Shown: positions 8,183 to 15,476 of the stretch, in pieces
How positions within the stretch are numbered: position 1 is the stretch's first letter
How the letters are laid out: every line of letters begins with the position of its first letter
NCBI GenBank assembly: GCA_018003015.1
Contig: JAGNEZ010000050.1
Coordinates: 1-47,385 of the forward strand
DNA from: Phycisphaerae bacterium
Lineage (GTDB): Bacteria; Planctomycetota; Phycisphaerae; UBA1845; PWPN01
DNA: 47,385 nt
Direction of reading: 5' to 3'
The notes under the pieces: generated by a model
What the model was told of the DNA's origin: nothing
The model's database searches: none
Seen by the model: only the letters and a program-made list of their open reading frames with translations
Translations under genes and position numbers: made by a program

Positions 8183-9604
8183 GTGATTCCCCCCAGTATT
8201 CATCACCATTGCGGTCTCTTTGGCGTGTTTGGCCATCCCGAAGCCGTGCAGCTGACCTATCTGGGGCTCTATGCCCAGCAGCATCGCGGGCAGGAGTCGG
8301 CCGGCATCTGCAGTTGCGACCACGGTCCGATCAACCGTCACGCGGGCATGGGGTTGGTGACCGATGTCTTCGATCCGTCGAAGCTCGAGCAGCTGCGCGG
8401 GACGATGGCCATCGGACATGTGCGCTACTCGACCACCGGTTCCTGCCAGGCCAGCAACGCTCAACCTCTTCTGGTGAACTACGCTCGCGGGCAAGTAGCC
8501 GTCGCCCACAATGGCAACCTGATCAACGCCGCCCTGCTGCGCAACGAGTACGAGGAGCATGGGGCGATCTTCAACACCACCAGCGACACCGAGGTCATCG
8601 TTCACCTGCTGGCCAAGCCTCGCCATCTGGATCGTTCCGATCAGATCGTCCACATCTTGAGTCATCTGCAGGGCGCGTTTTCGTTGTTGTTCCTTTTCAC
8701 CGACCGCATGGTGGCCGCTCGCGACCCGTTCGGGCTGCGTCCCCTGGTTCTTGGCAAGCTGGATAACGGGGCCATCGTCGCCGCAAGCGAGACGACTGCT
8801 CTGGACATCGTTGACGCCGAGTATCTCCGCGAGGTAGCCCCGGGTGAGGTCGTGACCATTGGGGACAAGGGTTTAAGCAGCAAGTGGATTGCCCCCCCCG
8901 GCGCGGTCCAGCCGGCTTACTGCATCTTCGAGCAGATTTACTTCGCAGACCCGGCCAGCGACGTGTTCGGCGAGAATGTCCACCTGGTTCGAGCGGCCAT
9001 GGGCCGGCGGCTGGCCTGGGAGGCCCCGGTCGAGGCCGACATGGTCATGGCCGTGCCCAACTGCGCCCGCTGTGCCGCGATCGGCTACTCCCAGGCCAGC
9101 GGCATCCCCTACGGCCGCGGCTTCACCGTCAGCCACTACGCCGGCCGGTCGTTCATCATGCCTGAACAGAGCATGCGCGACCTGGCGGTGAAGATGAAGC
9201 TCAATGTGATCCGGGGCAACGTCAAGGGCAAGCGACTGATCGTCGTCGAGGACTCGGTCGTTCGTGGGACGACGACTCGCGGCAAGGTCGGGGCGCTGCG
9301 CAAGGCCGGTCCCAAGGAGATCCATCTCCGCGTGGCTAGCCCGCCCATCCGCCATCCCTGCTACTTTGGCATTGATTTCCCAGACCCGTCCACTCTCATC
9401 GCCAACAACCGGTCGGTGGATCAGATCCGCGACTATCTCGGTGTTGATTCGCTCCACTACCTCTCGGTTGAAGGTATGTTGTCCTGCGTCAAGCATCCCC
9501 CCGACCACTACTGCACCGCCTGCTTCACCGGCAAGTACCCGATGCCCGTTGACCATCCGGTCAACAAGCTCGCCTTTGAGCAGCAGCTCAAGATCCTCGA
9601 GTAG
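8183..9604 (+). CDS. purF: Amidophosphoribosyltransferase (PurF), Fe-S type
   Basis: 473 residues, the usual length. It catalyses the first committed step of purine synthesis, making phosphoribosylamine from PRPP and glutamine in the cytoplasm. The N-terminal glutaminase nucleophile is Cys10 in C-G-L-F-G-V-F-G, preceded by a nine-residue propeptide as in Bacillus-type enzymes that are matured by self-cleavage. The PRPP loop V-V-E-D-S-V-V-R-G-T-T is near residue 354. Four cysteines match the 4Fe-4S ligands of Bacillus-type PurF: one in Y-C-I-F-E-Q, one in H-P-C-Y-F-G-I-D, and two in Y-C-T-A-C-F-T-G-K-Y. The GTG at 8183 is chosen; an in-frame TTG at 8156 would add nine residues. AAAGGA lies 11 bases upstream of the GTG. 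It is a single-gene unit with its own promoter. Confidence 0.97.
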   Translation: MIPPSIHHHCGLFGVFGHPEAVQLTYLGLYAQQHRGQESAGICSCDHGPINRHAGMGLVTDVFDPSKLEQLRGTMAIGHVRYSTTGSCQASNAQPLLVNYARGQVAVAHNGNLINAALLRNEYEEHGAIFNTTSDTEVIVHLLAKPRHLDRSDQIVHILSHLQGAFSLLFLFTDRMVAARDPFGLRPLVLGKLDNGAIVAASETTALDIVDAEYLREVAPGEVVTIGDKGLSSKWIAPPGAVQPAYCIFEQIYFADPASDVFGENVHLVRAAMGRRLAWEAPVEADMVMAVPNCARCAAIGYSQASGIPYGRGFTVSHYAGRSFIMPEQSMRDLAVKMKLNVIRGNVKGKRLIVVEDSVVRGTTTRGKVGALRKAGPKEIHLRVASPPIRHPCYFGIDFPDPSTLIANNRSVDQIRDYLGVDSLHYLSVEGMLSCVKHPPDHYCTACFTGKYPMPVDHPVNKLAFEQQLKILE

Positions 9605-9652
9605 CGCGACGACGACTCAACGCCAGGCAAGGTCGCGACTGAGGCGATCGCC

Positions 9653-9680
9653 ACTCCGATCCGGCGCAGCCGGCGGGAGT
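9653..9680. terminator. Hairpin between convergent purF and PQQ-propeller gene
   Basis: ACTCC pairs with GGAGT, and an inner CCGGC pairs with GCCGG around a GCA loop. The hairpin sits between two converging genes, as a bidirectional terminator would. It has no T-tract on either side, so intrinsic termination is doubtful. Confidence 0.35.
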
Positions 9681-9726
9681 CGGGGGTGAGACGATGCCCT
9701 GGCCTACGCGAGAGGTACCTGCCCGA

Positions 9727-11136
9727 TCATCGACCAGGCTGGGATGCGGCGATCTCCAGGGAGGCACACACGATCGCCTTGTCGTTGCGGGCGAAGACGT
9801 GACGATTCGCGAATGCCGGATGCGACCAGACGACGTCGCGTCGGCGCACCCGATTCGTAGGCTCGATGAGTCTGGCCCGGCTCAATTCCTCATATCCTTT
9901 CGGACTGAGGCGCGCGGTGATGAGCTCGCCCTGCTCGTTGGCGATGAAGACCCGATCGCCGCACGGAATCAGAAAGGCATTCCACCAGCGGTCATTGCCC
10001 GTCGGCTGATACGTCTCCCACACTCGCCCGCCGGTCTCGGCGTCCAGGCATCGCAGGGCACCGTAGCCGCCGACAGCATACAGGTACCCGTCTTTCAACC
10101 ATGGCGTGGACATGAGGCAATGGACCTTCTCCGTGTCCAGTTCGCTGTCGCTTTCGCCTTTCCACGAGACGGTCGCGGCCGGCCGGTCGGCCGCGAGGCG
10201 GAGCATGAGCGGGCCGTTGTAGAAGGTCGAGACGAAGAGCCGGCGCCCGTCAGTAATCGGGGTGGCGATCGAAAGACCGCTTTCACAATGAAAGGGCTGT
10301 CGCCAGTAGAGTTCGCCGCTGTCAGGGTCGAGCGAACACAACTCCTCTGGCATCCACACAATCAGTTGCCGTGTCCCGCTTGCTTCGATGATCACCGGTG
10401 GGCAATACCCGATCTCCCGGGTTGACAGCGACCGCCAGATTTCGCGGCCGGTGTCCTTGTGAAAGGCCACCACGGCCGCAGTGTCCGGGCCTCCGATGAG
10501 GGCGATCAACCGCTCGCCGTCGATCAGCGGAGCGCTGGCGAAGCCCCACACCGGCACCGAAGCACGGTAATCCTTGACGTAGTCCTTGGTCCAGAGGACG
10601 CGGCCGTCGCGAGCATCGAGGCAGAAGAGGTGTCCCATTGCCCCAAGGGTATAGACCTTGGCGTCGCGCACCGTGGGCGTAGCCCGAGGGCCCGAGTCGT
10701 AGCTCACGCCATAGGTGCAGGCGTACTCGTGCCGCCAGAGCAGCTCTCCCGTGCCGGCATCCAGGCAGAGTACACGCTCGGTAGGCTTGTTCCTGTCGCG
10801 GTCGGTCACGAAGACTCTGCCATCTGCCACTGCGGGGCCGGCGTAACCGGGCTTGATCGCCACTCGCCAGCGGATCGGAAGCTGGCCGCCCTTACAACGG
10901 TCGGCGATGCCGGTCTCGCGCCAAATACCGTCGCGCAGCGGACCGCGCCACTGAGGCCAGTCATCAGCCGAAACGGACAGACCGCCCCCCTGAAGGACTG
11001 CCAGGAGTGACCCCATGATCAGGGAGCAACGCACGATCCGACTTGAACCTCCGCGGAGAAGAAGGGTCAGCGATGATCCGCCAGCTGCGCTGCGGGGAAT
11101 TGGAACCGCCGAGACGCCGCTCCCTCCATGGCTCAT
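9727..11136 (-). CDS. PQQ-type beta-propeller repeat protein
   Basis: 469 residues. A secretory signal-like stretch ends near residue 57, then W-P-Q-W-R-G-P opens a chain of propeller blades with repeated G-x-L-x-W and D-A-x-x-G-x-x-x-W motifs. These are PQQ/WD40-like quinoprotein-type repeats; many planctomycete members have no proven cofactor or activity. The ATG at 11136 overlaps the TGA of the upstream gene as ATGA, so translation is probably coupled. An internal ATG at 11016 would put the signal peptide at the very N-terminus and is a real alternative. It probably acts in the periplasm or at the surface. It forms an operon with the gene upstream. Confidence 0.85.
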   Translation of the reverse strand: MSHGGSGVSAVPIPRSAAGGSSLTLLLRGGSSRIVRCSLIMGSLLAVLQGGGLSVSADDWPQWRGPLRDGIWRETGIADRCKGGQLPIRWRVAIKPGYAGPAVADGRVFVTDRDRNKPTERVLCLDAGTGELLWRHEYACTYGVSYDSGPRATPTVRDAKVYTLGAMGHLFCLDARDGRVLWTKDYVKDYRASVPVWGFASAPLIDGERLIALIGGPDTAAVVAFHKDTGREIWRSLSTREIGYCPPVIIEASGTRQLIVWMPEELCSLDPDSGELYWRQPFHCESGLSIATPITDGRRLFVSTFYNGPLMLRLAADRPAATVSWKGESDSELDTEKVHCLMSTPWLKDGYLYAVGGYGALRCLDAETGGRVWETYQPTGNDRWWNAFLIPCGDRVFIANEQGELITARLSPKGYEELSRARLIEPTNRVRRRDVVWSHPAFANRHVFARNDKAIVCASLEIAASQPGR

Positions 11137-12341
11137 TTCCTGCTCAGATCCACGCAGACGGCCTTCTTCAGGTTACGGGCGAAGAGCTTCCCCTGGTGCA
11201 GCGCGGGAATCGTCCAGCACCGTCCGTCGAGGATCGAGGCCGTCGCCGTCGGCTTGAACTCTTTCGGTGAGACCGGAGCGATCATCAGCTTGCCGCTTTC
11301 GGTCAGGACGATCAGCTGGTCGTCGGCCAGAAGAACTGTTGAGTTGGCGGTACGCTCGCGGACATCCCAGAGGATCTTCCCGGTCTTGAAGTCAACCGCC
11401 TTCAGCGACTTCTCATCTCCGCCATACAACACACCGTCCCTGAGGACGCACGACTGGAACTTGTTGACGATGTTCTTGTTCCGCCAGACCTCCTTGCCTT
11501 CCAGCTTGTCCCCGGCCGCGGCCATCTTGAACAGAGCACACCCGGTACCATAGCCGGAAGTCAGAAAGAGATGGCCGTCGTGGAAAATGGGGGACGAGGC
11601 ATTAACGTCGTAGGAGGTCTTCCAGGGGGTCTTCCAGACCTGCTTGCCGGTCTTGGCGTCGGCGATGATCACGCACTTGCCCATGAAACCAACGATGTAC
11701 CGCTTGTCTTCAAAGGTGAACGGGTAGGGCGTGGCATATCCCGCCTGCTCGTCGCCGCATTTCCAGACCGTCTTGCCGGTCATCTTGTCCAGAGCAAGGA
11801 GCCCGCCGTCGGCGTTGCCGGGCGTCACCACAGCCAGATTGCCCTCAATGAGGACCGAGTTGCTGTAGCCCCACTGAGGTTCGTTGTTTCCCTTGTACCG
11901 CCAGATCTCATCGCCCTTGGCCGCATCGAAGCACAGGACCAGGCCGTGCCCGCCGACAATGTAGATTCGGCCGCCGTCAAAAGTCGGCGTGGCCCGTGTT
12001 CCGTCACCGCCTTGTCCGTCTTTCCTCTCCGACTCGAATGCCTTCTGCCAAACGACGTCACCCGTTCCGGCATCTAGGCAGTAGAGCACCTGTTTCCTTT
12101 CCTTCGTGCCGCAGGTGAACACCTTATCACCTACACAGGCGAACGAGCTGAAGGCCGCGCCGATGGGCTTGTCCCAGATGATCTTCGGGGGCTCCGTCCA
12201 CGTGGTAGCGAAGCCCGTCTCCGAGCTGATGCCGTCGTGGTTCGGCCCTCGCCAATGGGGCCAGTCACCTGCGGCTGCTGGCAAAGGACTCGCAACAACG
12301 CCGGCGAGCAGAATGAGGCCAGCCATCCAGGCGGTTTTCAT
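11133..12341 (-). CDS. PQQ-type beta-propeller repeat protein, signal peptide
   Basis: 402 residues. A clean signal peptide (M-K-T-A-W, a hydrophobic core, cleavage near P-A-A-A-G) is followed by W-P-H-W-R-G-P-N-H-D-G, the usual opening of this planctomycete family. Propeller blades follow, with C-L-D-A-G-T-G-D-V-V-W, A-L-D-K-M-T-G and V-D-F-K-T-G-K-I-L-W repeats. It is probably a periplasmic beta-propeller with a binding, scaffold or quinoprotein role. Start 12341 has AGGGAG seven bases upstream; the frame is open to 12452 but only this start gives a signal peptide. It is paralogous to and overlaps the downstream propeller gene by four bases (ATGA), which suggests a duplication kept as a coupled pair. 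Confidence 0.88.
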   Translation of the reverse strand: MKTAWMAGLILLAGVVASPLPAAAGDWPHWRGPNHDGISSETGFATTWTEPPKIIWDKPIGAAFSSFACVGDKVFTCGTKERKQVLYCLDAGTGDVVWQKAFESERKDGQGGDGTRATPTFDGGRIYIVGGHGLVLCFDAAKGDEIWRYKGNNEPQWGYSNSVLIEGNLAVVTPGNADGGLLALDKMTGKTVWKCGDEQAGYATPYPFTFEDKRYIVGFMGKCVIIADAKTGKQVWKTPWKTSYDVNASSPIFHDGHLFLTSGYGTGCALFKMAAAGDKLEGKEVWRNKNIVNKFQSCVLRDGVLYGGDEKSLKAVDFKTGKILWDVRERTANSTVLLADDQLIVLTESGKLMIAPVSPKEFKPTATASILDGRCWTIPALHQGKLFARNLKKAVCVDLSRK

Positions 12342-12415
12342 ACGATATCTCCCTTCGAAGAAAAGCTGAAACGATCTTGTTCTCCCGTCAAGGCATTCCC
12401 CGACCCACGCCCGGG

Positions 12416-12444
12416 ATTCTAAGCTGCAGGGAAGTCCCCGGCAA
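12416..12444 (-). promoter_or_regulatory. Putative promoter of the PQQ-propeller pair
   Basis: On the minus strand TTGCCG (12444-12439) and TAGAAT (12421-12416) are 17 bp apart. The predicted start is near 12409, giving a leader of about 68 nt. It lies just past the 3' end of hslV, so read-through from hslV is also possible. Confidence 0.6.
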
Positions 12445-12467
12445 CCACCCAAAATCTCGTGGGCATG

Positions 12468-13013
12468 TCAGAGAGTCTCGACGGTGATGTGTTCGTTGGT
12501 ATAGATGCAGATTCCGGCCGCAATGAGGAGCGACTCGCGAACGATCTGGTCGGCCGGTAACGCCGAATGGCGCAGCAGCGCCCGTGCCGAGGCGCCGGCG
12601 TACATCCCTCCCGAACCGATGCCGATGATACCGTCCGTAGGCTCGATGACATCGCCTGCCCCGCCCAGAATCAGGGACGTGTCCCGATCCACGACAGCGA
12701 GCATGGACTCCAGCCGCCGCAGAATACGATCCGTCCGCCAGTCCTTGGCCAGCTCGATGGCCGCCTTGCGTAGGTTGCCCTTAAACTCGTCGAGCTTGCG
12801 TTCAAACCGGTCCAGAAGAGCGAACGCGTCGGCGGCCCCGCCCGCAAAGCCACAGAGCACTTTGCCGCCGCACAGTCGGCGGATCTTGCTCGCGTCGTGC
12901 TTGACGGCCGTTGAACCGAGCGTCACTTGCCCATCGCCGCCGATGGCGGTCATTCCGTCGCGGCGGACAGCCAGAATCGTCGTGCTTCGGACGATGTGCT
13001 CGGATCTGCTCAT
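12468..13013 (-). CDS. hslV: ATP-dependent protease subunit HslV
   Basis: 181 residues, the usual length. HslV is the proteasome-like peptidase ring of the cytoplasmic HslUV protease. The catalytic N-terminal threonine is the first Thr of [10 protein letters not shown] (residue 11), preceded by a ten-residue propeptide that must be removed, as in several other bacteria. Family blocks are clear: [25 protein letters not shown] and I-G-S-G-G-x-Y-A. Start 13013 is chosen because it leaves a short propeptide; the open frame back to 13214 has no family match and crosses the divergent gene's start. The ATPase partner hslU, normally adjacent, is not in this window. Confidence 0.96.
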   Translation of the reverse strand: MSRSEHIVRSTTILAVRRDGMTAIGGDGQVTLGSTAVKHDASKIRRLCGGKVLCGFAGGAADAFALLDRFERKLDEFKGNLRKAAIELAKDWRTDRILRRLESMLAVVDRDTSLILGGAGDVIEPTDGIIGIGSGGMYAGASARALLRHSALPADQIVRESLLIAAGICIYTNEHITVETL

Positions 13014-13143
13014 ATGGAGACTACCGTAACCTCGACCCTGGTGTTCCGCAACCTGATCCTGCGTGTAGTGTTCATCCACAAGAAGCCGTATGATGTGTGG
13101 GCTCAGAAACGAAGTATCCGTCGAGACAGCGGGAGGTGCGCGC

Positions 13144-13701
13144 ATGGATGGCAGATCGCTGATCCGCATCGGAGGGCTGGTCCTGGCGGTGGCCTTGGTC
13201 GGCTGCAACAACAAACCGCGGTCTGCGGGAACGGGTGCCGCCCCCAGCGACCAGGTTACGTCGCCGACCGCCGCGGCTGAGACGAAGCCGTTCCTGGGTC
13301 CTGCCGTGGCCCGCTCGGCGTCTCAAACCGCTGCTCGGCAACCGGTTCCGGCGTCACTCCCCACGTCGACCTACGACTCGACGCCCCCTTACCCGGTTCG
13401 CCTCTTCGTTCGTTCGCCGGAGGACGAGCAACCCGGGTGGCTCAAGATTCTGTCGCTGATCGATCCGAAGACTACCGCCACATGCAGCGGGCAGTTTGCC
13501 GTGAAGAACCAGATCGAGGTGACAACTGACAACGTACGACAGATCCGCATCCACATCAGCCACTTGCCCCTGGCCGAGAGGAAACGGATCATCCTCCGCA
13601 TCGACGACCAGGCGATTGAGCTGGCCCGCAAGAACCGGGATTACGTCATCGTGGAACGGCGCACCACCGGCGAATGGAATGTCGCCAGGTCTCTCCCGTA
13701 G
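13144..13701 (+). CDS. Small lipoprotein of unknown function
   Basis: 185 residues. A lipoprotein signal peptide ends in A-L-V-G-C with Cys21 as the lipidation site. Then comes a low-complexity Ala/Thr/Pro/Ser linker to about residue 85, and a small globular domain of about 100 residues that I do not recognise. The domain has I-R-I-H-I-S, a Leu/Lys/Arg-rich segment and a C-terminal V-I-V-E-R-R. GGAGG seven bases before ATG 13144 fixes the start. It is the first gene of a plus-strand unit with the lipid kinase (9-nt gap) and kdsA, so an envelope role is a reasonable guess. It diverges from hslV. Confidence 0.75.
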   Translation: MDGRSLIRIGGLVLAVALVGCNNKPRSAGTGAAPSDQVTSPTAAAETKPFLGPAVARSASQTAARQPVPASLPTSTYDSTPPYPVRLFVRSPEDEQPGWLKILSLIDPKTTATCSGQFAVKNQIEVTTDNVRQIRIHISHLPLAERKRIILRIDDQAIELARKNRDYVIVERRTTGEWNVARSLP

Positions 13702-13710
13702 CGAATCTCT

Positions 13711-14607
13711 ATGAAGGTCGCCGTCATCATCAATCCGGTCTCCGGGGCCAGTAAGACCGGTTCCCGGCTGCGCGAGCTCATCCCTCGGCTCCGACGCGAC
13801 GGTCATCAGGTCGAACGATGGCCGACCGCCGGACCGGGTGACGCCCGCCGACTGGGCCAGATGGCCGCCCATCAGGCCGACGCAGCCGTGATTGTCGGCG
13901 GCGACGGCACGGTGTGCGAGGCGGCCGATGGTCTGGTCGGCAGCACGGTTCCCATGGTTCTATGGCCGGCGGGTACGGAGAACCTCGTGGCACGGTCGCT
14001 GGGCTTCAAGGCCGATCCAGAGACAGTGAGCCGTTGCCTGAGCCGTGGCCGGACCATGACGATCGACCTGGGTAAGGCCAACGGGCAGTCTTTCACCGTG
14101 GTCGCCGGCGTCGGCTTTGACGCCGAGGTGGTCGAACGACTGACGCGGCTGAGGACCGGGCATATCACCCATCTGTCCTATTTTTGGCCATTGTGGCGGA
14201 CGTTCTGGGAGCATCGTTGGCCACGGATACTAGTCGAGGCGGAATCACCGGCGGGGACGATCCGGTGGGACGGTCGCGGGATGGTCTTTGTCGGCAACAT
14301 GGCCCGTTATGCCCTTGGACTGCCTGTGGTCCGTGACGCCAGGCCGGACGACGGGCTGCTCGACCTGTGCATCCTGCCCTGCACTAATCCCCTCCAGCTG
14401 ATCGGCCACTCGCTCCGCACGCTGGCCAAGCGGCACGTTGAGCGTCCCGGCGTTCTCTACGAACGGGTAACACGGCTGCGGGCCACCTCCCCGAGCCGGG
14501 TGCCCTATGAGGCCGATGGCGAAGCGGCCGGCTGCCTGCCCCTGGATATCGAGATCCGGCCGGCCGCCATCCGAGTCAAGGTTCCACCCGCACCGCCGAG
14601 CAGGTAG
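13711..14607 (+). CDS. Diacylglycerol kinase / YegS-type lipid kinase
   Basis: 298 residues. The N-terminus V-A-V-I-I-N-P-V-S-G and the nucleotide-binding motif V-G-G-D-G-T (about residues 66-71), followed by P-A-G-T-E-N, place it in the DAGK catalytic family that includes YegS, DgkB and related sphingosine/diacylglycerol kinases. It probably phosphorylates a membrane lipid at the cytoplasmic face of the inner membrane; the lipid is unknown. It starts 9 nt after the lipoprotein gene and ends 11 nt before kdsA, so the three are very likely one operon. No clear ribosome site precedes the ATG, which suggests reinitiation after the upstream stop. Confidence 0.9.
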   Translation: MKVAVIINPVSGASKTGSRLRELIPRLRRDGHQVERWPTAGPGDARRLGQMAAHQADAAVIVGGDGTVCEAADGLVGSTVPMVLWPAGTENLVARSLGFKADPETVSRCLSRGRTMTIDLGKANGQSFTVVAGVGFDAEVVERLTRLRTGHITHLSYFWPLWRTFWEHRWPRILVEAESPAGTIRWDGRGMVFVGNMARYALGLPVVRDARPDDGLLDLCILPCTNPLQLIGHSLRTLAKRHVERPGVLYERVTRLRATSPSRVPYEADGEAAGCLPLDIEIRPAAIRVKVPPAPPSR

Positions 14608-14618
14608 AATCTGGTACC

Positions 14619-15476
14619 ATGACCACGCAGACTCCACTGGACCTGGATGCGACGCCAGGTGCTCGCCCGGTCGCCATTGGACCCGTCCGCATCGGGCCGG
14701 GATGCCCGCTGACCCTGCTGGCCGGCCCTTGCGTCATCGAGTCCCGCGAACACACGCTCCGCCTGGCCGAAGGCGTCCAGCGAGTTGCCCAGAGCCTGAA
14801 CCTCTCCTTGATCTTCAAGGCCAGTTTTGACAAGGCCAACCGGTCGAGCCTGCGCGGTTTCCGAGGGCCGGGCCTCGACGAGGGACTGAAGATCCTGGCC
14901 GAAGTGCGTCAGGCGATCGGTCTGCCGGTCGTCTCGGACATCCACGATCCCGCGCAGGCGGCCGTTGCCGCCGGCGTGCTCGATCTGCTTCAGATCCCTG
15001 CCTTTCTCTGCCGCCAAACCGATCTGCTCCAGGCTGCCGGGCAGACTGCCCGACCGGTCAACATCAAGAAGGGTCAGTTCATGTCGCCCGAGATGATGCG
15101 TCTGGCGGTCGAGAAAGTAAGGGAGGCGGGTGGGCGCGGCGTGCTGCTCACCGAGCGGGGTACGTTCTTCGGCTACGGCCGGCTGGTCAACGACATGACC
15201 GCGATTCCGCGGATGTCCGTTTGGGCTCCGGTGGTCTTCGATGCCACGCACTCCTGTCAATTGCCCGGCGAGGGTGGAATACAGTCCGGGGGGCAGCGTG
15301 AGATGACTCCGGTGCTCGCGAAGGCGGGTATCGCCGCGGGGGCTCACGCCCTGTTCCTGGAAGTCCACGACCGGCCCGACGAGGCCAAGAGCGATTCGGC
15401 CACCGTCTGGCCGCTGGACCGACTCAGCGGTCTGCTGGCTGAGTGCTTGCGGGTGTTCGAGGTGACGCGCGCGTAG
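14619..15476 (+). CDS. kdsA: 3-deoxy-8-phosphooctulonate synthase (KdsA), metal-dependent class
   Basis: 285 residues, the normal length. It condenses phosphoenolpyruvate with arabinose 5-phosphate to Kdo 8-phosphate for lipopolysaccharide. Family blocks run in order: L-L-A-G-P-C-V-I-E-S, F-K-A-S-F-D-K-A-N-R-S-S, F-L-C-R-Q-T-D-L-L, K-K-G-Q-F, E-R-G-T-x-F-G-Y, D-A-T-H-S. Cys38 in A-G-P-C-x-I-E-S is the metal-ligand cysteine of Aquifex-type enzymes, where E. coli KdsA has Asn; this marks the metal-dependent class. It is the last gene of the lipoprotein / lipid kinase / kdsA unit. Its final 53 bases overlap the 3' end of the converging minus-strand gene. It implies an outer membrane with Kdo lipid A. 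Confidence 0.97.
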   Translation: MTTQTPLDLDATPGARPVAIGPVRIGPGCPLTLLAGPCVIESREHTLRLAEGVQRVAQSLNLSLIFKASFDKANRSSLRGFRGPGLDEGLKILAEVRQAIGLPVVSDIHDPAQAAVAAGVLDLLQIPAFLCRQTDLLQAAGQTARPVNIKKGQFMSPEMMRLAVEKVREAGGRGVLLTERGTFFGYGRLVNDMTAIPRMSVWAPVVFDATHSCQLPGEGGIQSGGQREMTPVLAKAGIAAGAHALFLEVHDRPDEAKSDSATVWPLDRLSGLLAECLRVFEVTRA

